64,000 nucleotides of DNA from Adiantum capillus-veneris. Its lineage: Eukaryota; Streptophyta; Polypodiopsida; Polypodiales; Pteridaceae. The stretch lies in the NCBI GenBank assembly GCA_014529385.2, contig CM043957.1:90483160-90547159 (forward strand), given 5' to 3'. Positions 38,980-50,650 of the stretch are shown piece by piece. Position 1 is the first letter of the stretch; each line of letters opens with the position of its first letter. The notes beneath the pieces are model-generated. The model had not been told where the DNA came from, ran no database searches, and saw nothing but the letters and a program-made list of their open reading frames with translations. Made by a program: the position numbers and the translations under genes.

Positions 38980-40501
38980 TTTGAGCACATTGTGTCATGA
39001 ACAATTTTAGTGGCCCAAAATTTTCAGATAGTGAGAAAGACTTGTTATGATTATAAGTACAATAAAACAACAGTAACGGATGGTTGTTGCCACATATAGC
39101 AAGGCTTTGTATTGTTAATAAGAATGTTTCATTATTGGTACCTACATGTGATTAATTTTCACATACTATTATGGTCCAAGTATGTTAGCACGACTTTCAC
39201 TTGATTGCAATGGAAAGTATTTAGTTCTTTCCCTGTGTGCTGTGAACATAAGCATTGGCAATCATGGTCATGGACATGCATGTTCAAATCCGTTTTTGCT
39301 AACTACATGCACACTAAGTGTTATGGGCCCTAGTGTTTAGCAAAGGCAAATTTGGAGCGGCATGCAAATTCGTGAAATTGATAGCTTATAAAACATTCCG
39401 CACTACATGTCTAAAAAGCTTATAAAGCATTCGCACTGTATGTGCAGTACCTCTATGAGATTAATAGTAGGTCTACCAATCACCATAAGAGGTCATGGCT
39501 CGGTTTGGGTGCTTGTAGATAAGTTGACTAAACTTTGTATGGTTTATCTAATACACTATTCCAATCTCTAAAGTTAACCAAGTTGGTTGTTTATGATTTG
39601 TATTGATTATATGGATTACTGGGCGTCATTGTGACCCACACTTACCAATCATCTCTGGAGGACCGTCTATAAATGGTTGGGAAGAAACAACTCAATATCC
39701 ATACTGCCACCAATCTAGAGACAGATAGGCAGTTTACAAGTAATAATCTATTGCCAAAGGATATGCTGAGGACATACGCTAGTAGGAAGCAATCCAATGG
39801 AAAAGGTTTTTTATCTAGTTTGGAGTTTGCTTACAATAGTGCCAAGCATGTGACGATTGGTTTAAATCTATTCATGCTTATGTATGGTTTTCAACCTTGA
39901 TCACCAATTATGGTGGGGTTGACAACTAAGAAACTTCAACAAGTCAAGGAATTCCTCCAGACCACATGGAGATGTTGACATTTGCTAGACAAACATGGAA
40001 TAAGTACAAAAGGTATGTTGATGATAAACATCACCAAGTTACCTCCACGAAAGGGAAAGATGTATTTTTACGTGTGCCAGAGCATTTAGAAAGTCGTCTA
40101 AAGATTCGTTCAACACCTAGTTACCGTTGAGATATTATGGGCCTTTTAAAATACTCCAGTGAGTTGGAAATATGGCTTAAAAACTCTCATTACTTGCACA
40201 CTCTCGCATTCATCCGGTATTTCATGTACGTCGTTTACTTGAACGCTTGCATAGGGACGACAAACATCATTGACTAGTAGATATTGATTGATTTCATTGA
40301 ACCTCCAACCGAGCCGCATGAACTAGAGCATAGTCTCGACTATCATGATCTACATACGTGTCATCATATGCGTCAACAAGCATAAGTCAATGGAAAGATA
40401 GAATTGAAGAGATTGCCACTTGGGAAAACATTAGTGTTCTTGAGAAGAAAGTTTCCACTTTTGTTTTCGAGGACAAAAACGCTTCCCCAAGGAGGGAGTA
40501 A
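38980..40501 (+). pseudogene. Gypsy chromovirus integrase and C-terminal remnant
   Basis: Heavily broken, but motifs appear in order: a zinc-finger-like RKTCYDYKYNKTT near 39030, an integrase core part at 39690-39900 (HTATNLETDRQFTSN, FLSSLEFAYNSAKH, MLMYGFQP), a GPF-type region near 40070-40260 (VPEHLESRLKIRS, HPVFHVRRLLERLHRDD), and a chromodomain-like end near 40390-40480 (SQWKDRIEEIATWENI, FVFEDKNA). A purine tract AAGGAGGGAGTAA at 40489-40501 ends the internal region. Chromodomains in Gypsy integrases guide insertion to marked chromatin. No RT is visible upstream. Confidence 0.8.
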
Positions 40502-40614
40502 TGTTAATACAGGGCCAGAGGCCAAGAGGGCTAGTCTAAACCGAGCTCAGGGGGTGCTTGTATAATGGGTAGAGATTGCGTGGAGAGACAGGTTCATTAC
40601 TCACTCTGGTCTCA
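40502..40614 (+). repeat. Start of the Gypsy 3' LTR, interrupted by solo LTR-B
   Basis: TGTTAATACAGG follows the polypurine tract. After 113 bp the sequence is interrupted by LTR-B and resumes at 42229 after the duplicated TCTCA. Its own 3' end was not located. Confidence 0.65.
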
Positions 40615-42223
40615 TGTCATAAAATCTAATATCTAACCAACTCAAATGATTTTCTCATATTAAATTGATCACTTAATGTGGGAGAATAAACGGGAACAAG
40701 TGTTAAGATATAGATATGTGCTTATAGATCTATCTCAACACGGGGCCAATGGTAAAGGGGCCCAAAAGGGAGATGGTCTATCAAAGAGCAAGGCTAACCA
40801 ATGGAGCATAAGACCTTAGGGTTAGCTTCATTAAAGACCTCCAATAAATGTGTGTAAAAGTCCTTTAACCTTAGGTAAGCTAGGGCTGAGCTTGAGGTGG
40901 GAACCCGGCCCAAGCTCGAGATGCTTGTCCTGCTTGAGGTGCTTGTCGTGCTTGAGGTGTTTGTCATGCTTGAGGTGCTTGATTAAGATGCTTGAGGTGC
41001 TTGAATGGCTCCTTGCTTGAGGTGCTTGACTTGCTGCATGATTAAGGTACTTGAGGTGCCTTGAGAAGCTTGCCTGAGATGCTTGTGGGAACACCCCCTA
41101 GTTCAAGTGCTTTGTCATGCTTGGTGAGTAAGGTGCTTGATCTACAAGAGGGGGGGCGAGCCCTTTTCCTATGGGCTAGAGAGAGAACACCCACTCACAC
41201 ACACAAGGGAAGCCCCAACTTGAAGAGGCAGCAAGGACACATGTCAGGTCCCTACCCATGTTACCTTCATGAGTTGCTTGAAGCCTATTGGCTAGGCTTC
41301 AAAGGGGTCCAATGATAAATTACTTGAATTATCTAATTGATTTTGCATTTATCAAGTTCTCTCTCTCAAAGGGGAAAGGGGGACACTTGTCCCAAGGCTA
41401 CCCATGTTGCTTGTAATGGCTCTTGCTTGTGATTGGCTAGGCCTGGGAGGGTCCAATGAGCTTCAAGCATGAGCTACAAGGGGGGGTCGACCCAAGCTAG
41501 CTAGGGGCTTGCTTGAGGGGTATACTCACCCACACACACTCACAAGCACTCTCATTGTGTGCTATGCAAAGTGCAAGAGCTCCCTCTCCAAGCAAGTAGA
41601 GGTTGAGAGCCTACACCAACACTCCTGGCTATGGAGTGCAAATCCAACCAAGAGCCATGCTTCAATGCTTAAGCTTTCCATCTCCTTCTTCTTCATTACT
41701 ATGCTATTATGTATGCTAGCAACAAGAGTATGATAAGTGAGGAACTAATTCTTTCTCCTACGAAATGTTTCTTCTTCCTCTTCCCTACCCTCATTCCCTG
41801 CTAGCTCTCTCCACCTTCGAAGGTGTTTGAGGTCTTGGGACTGAGGCTTGGGATAGTTAAAGCTTTCTTCAAGTTCATGTTATGCTATGATTGTGATGCA
41901 TGAAGCTTTCCATCTTCATTGCATCACCTAGGTCACAAGGAACACAAAGAATGTATTGTAACAAGTCTCTCTTAATGGGAGAAATCATAATACAAATGCC
42001 TATTGGAGGGGGGACCGGCTCCACATAAATCCGGTCCTCAACTGTTGTCATGTTCTCTAAATTCTCTCTCTTGCAAAAGTATTGTTCATGCCAAGTTAAC
42101 TAATTGCTATGATTATGTTGCTATCTTCGATTATGTCTACCCGCTATGCTCACAAAGTTATTTCTCGAAAGTATTCTCATTAATTTCCGCTATTCTCAAG
42201 TTGAATAGGCTAATTCCATTACA
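40615..42223 (+). mobile_element. Solo LTR of family LTR-B, 1609 bp
   Basis: Starts TGTCATAAAATC and ends CATTACA, flanked by perfect 5-bp target duplications TCTCA at 40610-40614 and 42224-42228. It shares start, end, hairpin (42012-42037) and many internal phrases with LTR-A but is clearly diverged, so it is a sister family. An internal part (40900-41090) has many GAGGTGCTTG-type short repeats. A perfect 14-bp palindrome CACCTTCGAAGGTG lies at about 41811-41824. Confidence 0.92.
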
Positions 42224-42228
42224 TCTCA

Positions 42229-43247
42229 CATGGGTGATGACAAATATGAGTGGAAGCACAAAGGTAACGTTCAGTGAGGTCATGTCGAGTCTCATGAAAT
42301 TTGGTGTTGCAATGGATCAGTTCCTATTACACTTGATAAGTCTAACTACTAAATGTCTGCTAGACCTCACAAATAACACCCTACCAAATGCTTGTTGGCA
42401 TTTTTTTGCTTCAATGTCATGTAGTTTGCCATGCATATCACCTCTAGAATGCTTGTATAATCACCAATCATGGGGCAATCATGCCAGTTATGAATGAAAC
42501 TTGGCCTTTGAGTCATGTTTGGCTTGAAGGATTTTGTCAACATTTACATTTGTGATGCAAAAAAAGTCTTGCTTTAATAGCTGCTCTTTTGAGAGTATTG
42601 TGAACTCAAGTCTTCACGTAATTTGGCAATAGGCAATGACTTTGCCCAACAATATGCAAGAGGGAAATGAAGGTGGTGTTGGTGTCCCCTTGAAGCCTCA
42701 TCCACCCATGGCATGACCTCTTCTCTAACGTGCCGACTACTGTAGGCTAAGTGGGCGGTTCTTTCAAGGCGACTTCTAAAACTGTAGCAAAGCTTGGATG
42801 GCTCCTCTCATTTGCTTGCCCCATTTTGAAAAAAACAAATGCTGCCTATTGAGTTATATTTGTACGTAAGCTATACCATCGTTATCTCCCTCAATTGCAC
42901 ACTTTCACCTTTGTCATCAACTCCTCCATTGAATCTAGCAACAATGTTCACATTTCTACCTTTGACATACATTGATGTGGTAGTGTGGACTAATGTACAA
43001 GAGAAACATTTCATTGAGTTTGACGCTTAGAAGATGAAAAACACTCTTATAGTCAGTCTGTTTAAAGAAAAGAAGGAGCTTTCAATGATGATGAAATGAT
43101 AGCTTCTTGCTTATAGATTCAATAGTTGATGAGGCCTTGTTTCATGGTTCAATCCATGCTTTCAAACTCCCCATCATCCCCTACTATTCTTGTTGAGGTA
43201 GGCTTAAACTTCCTAGGTTCGTCTAAAGAAAATATCCTCTCCTCCCT
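42229..43247. other. Gene-free segment between LTR-B and the S1 gene promoter
   Basis: Its first part must be the continuation of the interrupted Gypsy 3' LTR. No domain or splice structure is seen. Short open frames here lack support. Confidence 0.5.
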
Positions 43248-43323
43248 TATAAAATGCGAAAGTGCCTTAAACCCTAGTGCTGGGCTTTGGTGTAAGAACT
43301 GCGCAGAGGATCGCGGCTCACAG
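43248..43323 (+). promoter_or_regulatory. Likely promoter and first non-coding exon of the S1-domain gene
   Basis: TATAAAA at 43248-43254, telo-box AAACCCTA at 43269-43276 and TGGGCT (site II type) at 43281-43286 lie together. Telo-box plus TGGGCY is characteristic of plant promoters for translation and organelle-biogenesis genes. CAG|GTACGC at 43323/43324 would be a 5'-UTR intron donor, followed by a GA tract. The link to the coding exon 1.8 kb downstream is inference. Confidence 0.5.
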
Positions 43324-45093
43324 GTACGCAGAGAGAGAGAGAGAGAGAGAGAGGGAGGGAGAGGGAGAGGAGCTTGTCACGGCTATGGGGTTTCTATGCT
43401 TTCATCATATGTCTCTGCTATGAAAGCTGTATGTCCAGTGATGATTGTGAACGAGGCAGGCTGCGAAGGTTTAGGTTGAGATTGCCCAGTACGCTGCCTG
43501 CCTCTTAGCTTGCACATAATGAAACGAGCACTTGCTCTCAGGCAGAGTTTAGTGAGAGATCCTTCTCGATGTGGTTTTTTCAATTGTAAAAATGAAGCCA
43601 TCTAAATGAGGGAGGATCTGCTGATATCATGGACTTTTGCTCTGCCTACCTTGGGAAAGCTTTCGTGCAGCTGTCAGAACCTAAATTTTAGGGTATCAGA
43701 GTTCCCTAATTTGAGATTGAGGCTTTGTCTATTTATTTTAGATTAGTTGTGTTGCCCTTTCTCAGTAACAATGCAGATTGAATGGACGCAACATTGCATG
43801 TATGAACCATGTACTTCCATCCCCTTTATTGTACCTCCCAACTGTTTATTTGATTAAGCTGGAAGGCATTGGCACTTCAATCCACGGAGTTATGGCTATA
43901 AAGGTGCTGCCTGTGACATTTGATGTCTGAACGCAGCTATGGTTCTTCTACGCTTTGCTTTTATTTCTTTTCAGGTTGGTTCTTGTGACAACTAGGTGAT
44001 ATTCTGGGTCTCAGCACTTAATCACATCATGCTCGTGGCATTCCTTGTTGGTAGTGGCTTTGCTACCAAGGATTATTCCTCTTGCTCCCACCTCGAATGT
44101 ATTAGTATTGTCTGGATAGGCTTGAATCCTCTGTAGTCTGGGTCTCCACATTTCAGCTACCGTCATTCCATCCCCAAGGTTCTCCAGCTATCATGACTCC
44201 ATCCTAAATCCTCAGGTTCTAGCGGGCAGGTAATGTACATGCTCCAACACAGGGCTCTGAGCTAGCCCGAAGCAGTGTCACTGAGAAACAAGGCTGAATC
44301 ATTTTGAAATGTGTGCAAGGCCTTATAAGCGAGGCTTTTCAAAGATCGATACGTACCACCTATCCAGATTGGCGGAAATGTGATTCATTGTGAGGGCAAG
44401 TATTTCTTTAAATGAATGGAACATTTCAAAGCTCAAAACGTTTCACCTATGAAAGTTCAAAACACATCTCATTGTGACAGTGCCCTTATCTTGGAAGAAT
44501 GGATTTTCTGTTGTGGAAGGGACTTTGGGTTTCGTTAGACCTTTCTAATCTCCTCTCTGTACAACTGAAGGTATTAAGGCAACCTACATGCTATGATTGT
44601 GTACATCCCATTGTAGTCCAAGACTTAACCTTTTGTGCTGCTCAAATGATTCTTTTTGGTGCGATCTGGAAGGTTCATGTGCATAAGTGTTTGTGTCATT
44701 GAAAGAAGGTATCTTGACAAAGTGTACATAGGCACATGTATGATGCAAGCATAGGTACATTTGGTTAATCAAATATTCTTTTGGAGCAGAGTGAGAGTAT
44801 GCTGCAATTAGCAGAGCAAGTCTTCATCAGCTGATAATATAAAGTCGTAAGAAAGCATTTGAGAATGGCAAGTGTCACTGAAATTTTTAATACAGTTTGG
44901 GGTTTAGGCACTTATTCAAGAAGGAACGTCCGAGGGATTGAGTGCTCGTGGTCAGAACCTTGACGTGCGCACTGCCAGAATCTTTATGTTCCACTTATTG
45001 CTTGTGTAATTGCAAACAGAAGTCTTTAGCTGTATTTTGCAACTTAGTTCTAACTCTTTGTGCTCCTTGAGAACCTCAAGAGAGCCATTCAAA

Positions 45094-45993
45094 ATGCAGG
45101 TTATCTCGAGGTTAGTAAATATGGAGAGCACCATTTTGAGGATGGTGCCTTCAGCCCTTGCTTGTTCTCGGCTTGCTGGTGGAGTTGGACACTCTTCACA
45201 TTCACTAAATAAGGTGGGCAGAGGGTTCTGTACTGTTGTTCCAAACAATGCAGCAGCTACCCCCACAGCGGCGGCACAAGACAATCAGGGAACGGCTTCC
45301 CCACAGCAACCTTCAGTGACACCACCTGAAGCGCAGCCGCAGCAACGGAGCTTTTTTGATGTAAGCTACTCTGTTTAAGCACTCTTTAAGTATGTTGGGC
45401 TCTGTTTGTTGGAAAGTTTGTTTTTTGAGGAAAGCTGCTTCTGACAAGTTATTGTTCCATTGGTTTGGCAGAGGAAGAGTTGGAAGAGTGACATTTAGTA
45501 CTTATGCATTAGCTTTTGCATGGCAGATTTTGAGGCTGCACTCATTGTGGGTGGCTTTTTTATTAGGTGATGAGTGAGTTCATTTATTGATTTTCAGGAC
45601 ATGGATTCCTATCCAATGAGTCCCACTGTCAGAAGACGCCCGTACAATCTTGAAGCTAAAATGCGCATGAAGCAGTATCGCAGGGAGGCCATGCTGCAGA
45701 GGCGTCAGCAAGAGCTTGAAGAGGAGCAAAGGACTTTCCAGCTTGATTATACCACCATATACAAAAAGGGTGACCCAGGCACAGTGCAAGGTGTAATCAA
45801 AGAGATCATTAATTTGGGTTACATTGTGACTCTACCCAATGGCAGAGAAGGTCTTTTAGCGGCATCGCACTTAGGATGCTCAGGTGGGATTCCTTTGTTA
45901 GAGCGTCTCTTTAAGGTGGGACAAGAGATTGCTATTCGAGTGATTCCGGTGCCCAATCCTGCTGGTAAGGATAGGGTTTATGTAAGGCCTTGA
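45094..45993 (+). CDS. Organelle-targeted S1 RNA-binding domain protein, two coding exons
   Basis: Exon 45094-45360 and exon 45598-45993 join in phase 0 across a 237-bp GT-AG intron (GTAAGC ... TTTCAG), giving 220 residues; a start at 45121 would give 211. The N-terminus is rich in S, R, A and G with few acids (CSRLAGGVGHSS, GRGFCT), like a mitochondrial or plastid transit peptide. An Ala/Pro/Gln linker follows, then a basic helix (AKMRMKQYRREAMLQRRQQE) and a C-terminal S1 fold (about residues 147-216: KKGDPGTVQGVIKEI, PNGREGLLAASHLG, FKVGQEIAIRVIPV). S1 folds bind RNA in ribosomes and RNA-processing factors, so a role in organellar translation or RNA metabolism is likely. The exact protein is not one I can name. 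Open frames, matching splice phases and promoter motifs make it the best host gene here. Confidence 0.88.
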
Positions 45994-47799
45994 GAGTAGT
46001 TTTGCTGGTTGAATGTGTTTGGGATTGGTCTAGTCAACATGCATCCTGAACTTTTGTGAAGGCCTATATTGCAAGGTGTTACTGATGCTGATTAGGCTAG
46101 GTGCTTTTCAGAATGTATTGAGGACGGATAATTCCATCTGCATTTGATGTAATTATAAAGGTCCTTTACTGACTTTGTGTTGCCGAGGTTCTAGGTTATG
46201 GGAAATATACGTTGTTTATCAAGTCTGCAATTGTGTCTTAGCCTTGGGCTTTGGTAGCCTTAGGGATTACTTCGGAGGTTTCGCTCACATTGAAGTGGAA
46301 GTGTGCATAACTTTATTTTTTATTGTCATTACTCTCTTCCCCCCCTTCTTTTCACTTCTTTGGTTGCGTGTGGATTGTATGAGTGGGCCTTATGTTTTTT
46401 TCTTTTGTACACAGCTGATATGTGGATGTTTTAGGAATTGTCACATTCGTCATGACGATGGGTGTTCATTGTAGTATATTTTCAAGATGAGCTCTTCCAA
46501 TGTCCCACATAGCTTGCATGTATTTAACTAGCAATTTTTAGGAAACTCAGTTTTGGTCTTTATCAAGTTATCCCCTCACATAGTGTTAGTATATGTATAT
46601 CAGCATTCGCTTTCATGTAAAAGGTAAAAGATAGTGTACGATGTTTCTATCTGGTGCCATTTGTTTGTGTGCGTGTAGTACAAAAACCATTTTGAAAGTT
46701 TTGATCACCCAAGTGTTACATAGCACTTCAGACTTTAGGAGAGGTATGATATTATCTCTATTGTCTGTACATCCATTGTACTATTATTGTGTGCGAACAA
46801 AGTCACTTGTCATTCTCTTAATATTATGGGGAGGTTTGCATCAGCCACATAGGAGGTCCCTATATCAAGTCTTTACTTTGTGAGCTTGGTGTATCAAGCT
46901 AGGAACTCCTTGTGTAGGCCTGCATACAGCATGAAGATAAGGAAGGTTTTATGAACTTTTGTTGTGTTAAAAGCACATGATCTAGACTCTTCTTTCATCC
47001 AACAAGGGGTATGCAGCTAATTATGCAAAGATCAGATAGCCTAGTGTAGGGGTTTATTGCCTTCTATTTCTGGTTTTACGGAGCAGGGTAGTAATCTATG
47101 TTGGTTCAAGCAGTCCCTAATCAAATGGAAACTCTTTACTAATCCATCCTTTTTATTGGAAGTTTTTTTTTTTGACGCATGTATTGAGGTATAAGTTTAT
47201 CGAGTGAAGGTGGTCAACCTATCTCTTTAGTGCCTTGTGTTTTTAACTAAGTTATGCTAATTACATTTCAATACCTTCCATAGTTTCCAACAATCGACTG
47301 TGGTACATTCAATTCTCAGTTTCAGGATAAATCAATGGTAACTTGTCTGGGTATTTCTTTGGCCTCTAATAGTTACCAATAATTACATTTGGGTTTATAA
47401 TAGGTCCCTCATCTTGGTCAAAACATTACCTATATCTCTCCCTACTTCATAGGAATAGGAAGCAAACTCTCATTGGTTGCCTTGTATTGCTTTGTTGGTG
47501 GTAAATTGGAGATTTGACTTCTAAACAACAATTATGCACTCCCTCAAGGCCTCGTGTCTTGCATGAATGGGCAATTTGCTAGGAGTAACAAATGGGAGAC
47601 AATGAAGGTTTAATAGAGGCTAACTAATATGTACTAGCAAAATTTTTAGATTAGATCTTTCTTGTCAGTCTTGTAAATATGTAATTTATTCATAGTTTTA
47701 AGCTGTCTCGGCTACAACTTTTCGCTTATTGGTGGCTTTTGCAAGACTTTAAGATAAATTGGAAGGTTAGCATAAAATGTCAAAAGATCATAAAATTAT
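45994..47799. other. 3' UTR of the S1 gene and gene-free DNA
   Basis: The first 200 bp or so are likely 3' UTR (AT-rich, GATGTAATTATAAAGG near 46150). Beyond about 46200 no supported gene is seen; an open frame at 46175-46474 has no recognisable domain. Confidence 0.5.
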
Positions 47800-50580
47800 T
47801 GGCTTTATGTACAATATTTTCTTCATATCAAATTTATCATGTAAGGACATTTGTAAACTAACATTTGATCATAAAAAGCCCAACAGCACCAAACGCATAA
47901 AAAGAACTCATGCATTGTGTAACATATTGATGAATGTCCTTTTTCATTGATGAACATTGAAATTGTCTCCATAGCATGAGTGGTGGCTTCAATGTGGTGA
48001 TGCCATACACAAGGAGGAGCATGTGATTTTAATTGTAGCATATTGATGTGTTGCATTGATATGATCATTGTGAGATGCTATAGATTCCACATTAACCTTA
48101 GGTCAACAAAAAAGTGCTTCACTATTTGATCGTGCTTGTTGAGAGAGTGACCAATATGGAAAAAAAGTTGTGATGAAATTTTTCACACCTAACTTATTTG
48201 TTGGATAGTTTTGTTCAAAGTCATGAAGATTTCTACTTTATAGGCCATGTAGAAATACTAAATGAGTTATCCAAAAGATAATGCTTCCACGAGTTAAGAG
48301 CATGCAGTACCGCAAGTCCTTTCTTATATATTTCATGAATCACTTGTCTTAATGACAGAGCATGGCCCTCTTGTAATAAAACAACTCCTTAAGAGTCTTT
48401 GCATGTATCACAATTGATCTCAAAAGGCTTGGTGAGATCACTCAATACTAGCATGAAGAGAAGATTTTGTTTAAGAGTGTTAAATCTTGTTCTCTTTGTG
48501 TTCATTGATATTTAACTTCATTCTCGGTTAAATTATGGATTGCCCTAATTAGTGCAACAAAATTTTTCTATACATCTTTGGTAATAAGAGCATACACCAA
48601 TAAATTTTCTAAACTTATGGAAGGTCTTTGGGATATGCCACTCCTCTTCTGATCTTGTGTTTTTGTGAATCCAGCCTTATACCATCTTTAGAAATTATAT
48701 GACTCTAACCATCATTAAAATTTAATTTTGATATATTTTAGACTTTGCGATGGCTTCTCTCTCTCTAGAAAGGACTAGACTAGAGAGAGAGAGAGCACAA
48801 ATCGAAGGACAATGAGGCATGCAAAGAAGTGCACTCATGGCTAAGGAAATTCTGAAAGATGAATGCCTCTTTATAAGTGCATGGAAACTTTTTCGAAGAT
48901 CTCACAATAACTTTACGAGGCTCAAAATGGCTTACGGTGGGTGGAAACGAGAGGTAGAGTCCGTAGAAGGGCATGTGGATAAGCATGAGGGCTTAAAACG
49001 TTCATATGCCTCTTAAAAATTCCCAAGAGAGGTTAACTCTCCACATTCGTACTTCCATACTTTGGACTCTTCCACCTCTTCTTAGAATTTAAAGTTACTA
49101 TTTTTGAAAAGAGAAGAAAAAGTAGTCTCCATTAAAGCCGTTATAACTAGCTTATACGAGGTCATGCTGTAAAATCAAATTTATCAAAATTTAGCTCTTT
49201 TCAAGTTCAACTATGTAGAAGAAGTCAATAGCTAGGTCTAAGATCACATAGGTCATCTGAAATGATTATTAGGGACTACCCGGAATTTCAGGAACCTCTA
49301 CTGCTATTCCATCTACTACTATGCTGCTTCTTGTCAAGCTTATAAATAAAGCCCTATGGATTCCACTCCTTTTCTCTGCAATATACTTGTGTTTGATTTT
49401 ATTCATTGATGCTTTGACGAAGAGAGGAATAAAATATGATGATCAAGGAAGCTGCTAAGCTACTTGGGTCATGTATATCTTAGCCTCCAGGGTCCTATGT
49501 ATACTCAAGCTTCTCCTTATTGTACAAAGATCCATGTACATGAGTAATGAAAAGCATGGGGTGGTTAACCTTATGAAATCCGGCCCTCAATCTTGTGTTG
49601 CCTCATTTTAATGATCATTTCCTTAATTTTGGATATAAGCATGCTAATTTAAATATATATGAGGAAATGATGCTTGAATACACATAAAAAAATGTAATCT
49701 ATGCTAAGGTAAAATTATGATTAAAGAAAGCTAAATTATGATTAAAAATAGTGAAAGCTACTGAAGGTTTTAAATACTGTATCTCTTGCTAAAAGAATCC
49801 ACTTTTCTTGTAGAGCTTATGATTAAAGAAAGTTAAAGCTACTTCAAGTTTCAAATATTGCATCTCTTGCAAAACGAATTCACTTTTCTTGTAGAGCTTA
49901 TGATCATGTAAGCTCTTTCAAATATTACATTTCTTTCAAATAATGTATCTCTTGAAAAAAATTCCACTTTTTTTCACAAGAATTTTCTTTAAGTGATCCT
50001 TATGCTTATCAAGATCATTTGAATAGGTAATGACATCATCAAGAAGACTCGTGTAAGCCCTATGCTTTCAAAATGATATTCATCATCCAATTAAATGTGG
50101 CTGATGCATTAACTCCAAAATGCATCATTAGGTATTCATATAAGCCAAAAGTGGTTCTAAATATAGCTATCTTTTGACATTATTCAAATTTAGTGATAAC
50201 CACTTTTAAAGTCAATCTTACAAAACTAGGACGAGTCTTTTAATTTATCAAGCAAATTCTCAAATTTTGGAACCGAAAATCTATTCTTTCTTGTGATTTT
50301 GTTTAGTACATGATAGTCCACACATAATCGATATGAACCATCCTTCATTTGCACTAAGGTACCAAAGAACAGAAAGGAGATAAACTTGGTCTAATCCTAC
50401 CCCTCTCCAACAATTTATTAACTTGTGTCTTAATCTCTTCTTGTTTTCCATAAGAGACTCAATAAGGGATTTTGTTAGGCGCATAGCTTTTAGAAAAAAG
50501 CTCAATCTTATGGTCATCTTTCCCTCTATAAGAAGGGATCAATTGGAACAGAAAGTTGCTCCTTGATGACGCATCTCCTC
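47800..50580 (-). pseudogene. Minus-strand Gypsy reverse transcriptase and RNase H remnant
   Basis: Read on the minus strand: RT start near 50540-50440 (DDHKIELF, YGKQEEIKTQVNKLLERG), the palm near 50380-50290 (VQMKDGSYRLCVDYHVLNKI), FSVPKFENLLDKLKDSS near 50270 and KIDFKSGYH near 50215, the catalytic region as a shifted LDDV near 50050 (DDVITYSNDLDKHKDHLKKI), two tandem thumb copies (HKLYKKSEFVLQEMQYL and HKLYKKSG) at about 49770-49930, then after foreign DNA GVCSYYQRCIEKF near 48600 and RNase H (DLTKPFEINCD, LLQEGHALS, LHALNSWKHYLLDNSF) at about 48460-48230. Many stops and frameshifts. It ends where the plus-strand Gypsy leader begins. Confidence 0.82.
48660..49720. other. Probable insertion splitting the minus-strand Gypsy pol
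   Basis: About 1 kb without pol similarity separates the RT thumb from the connection and RNase H region. A TATA-like CTTATAAATAAAGCC near 49337 and a CCGGCCCTCAATC phrase near 49580 resemble LTR promoter and R regions, so a decayed solo LTR is possible. Exact ends and a target duplication were not found. Confidence 0.4.
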
Positions 50581-50650
50581 TCAAAGGAGAACTCAAGAGC
50601 CTCCACCGAAGGAACGAGAAAGAAGCGAGTCTCCTGCTACCTCGGCGGAG

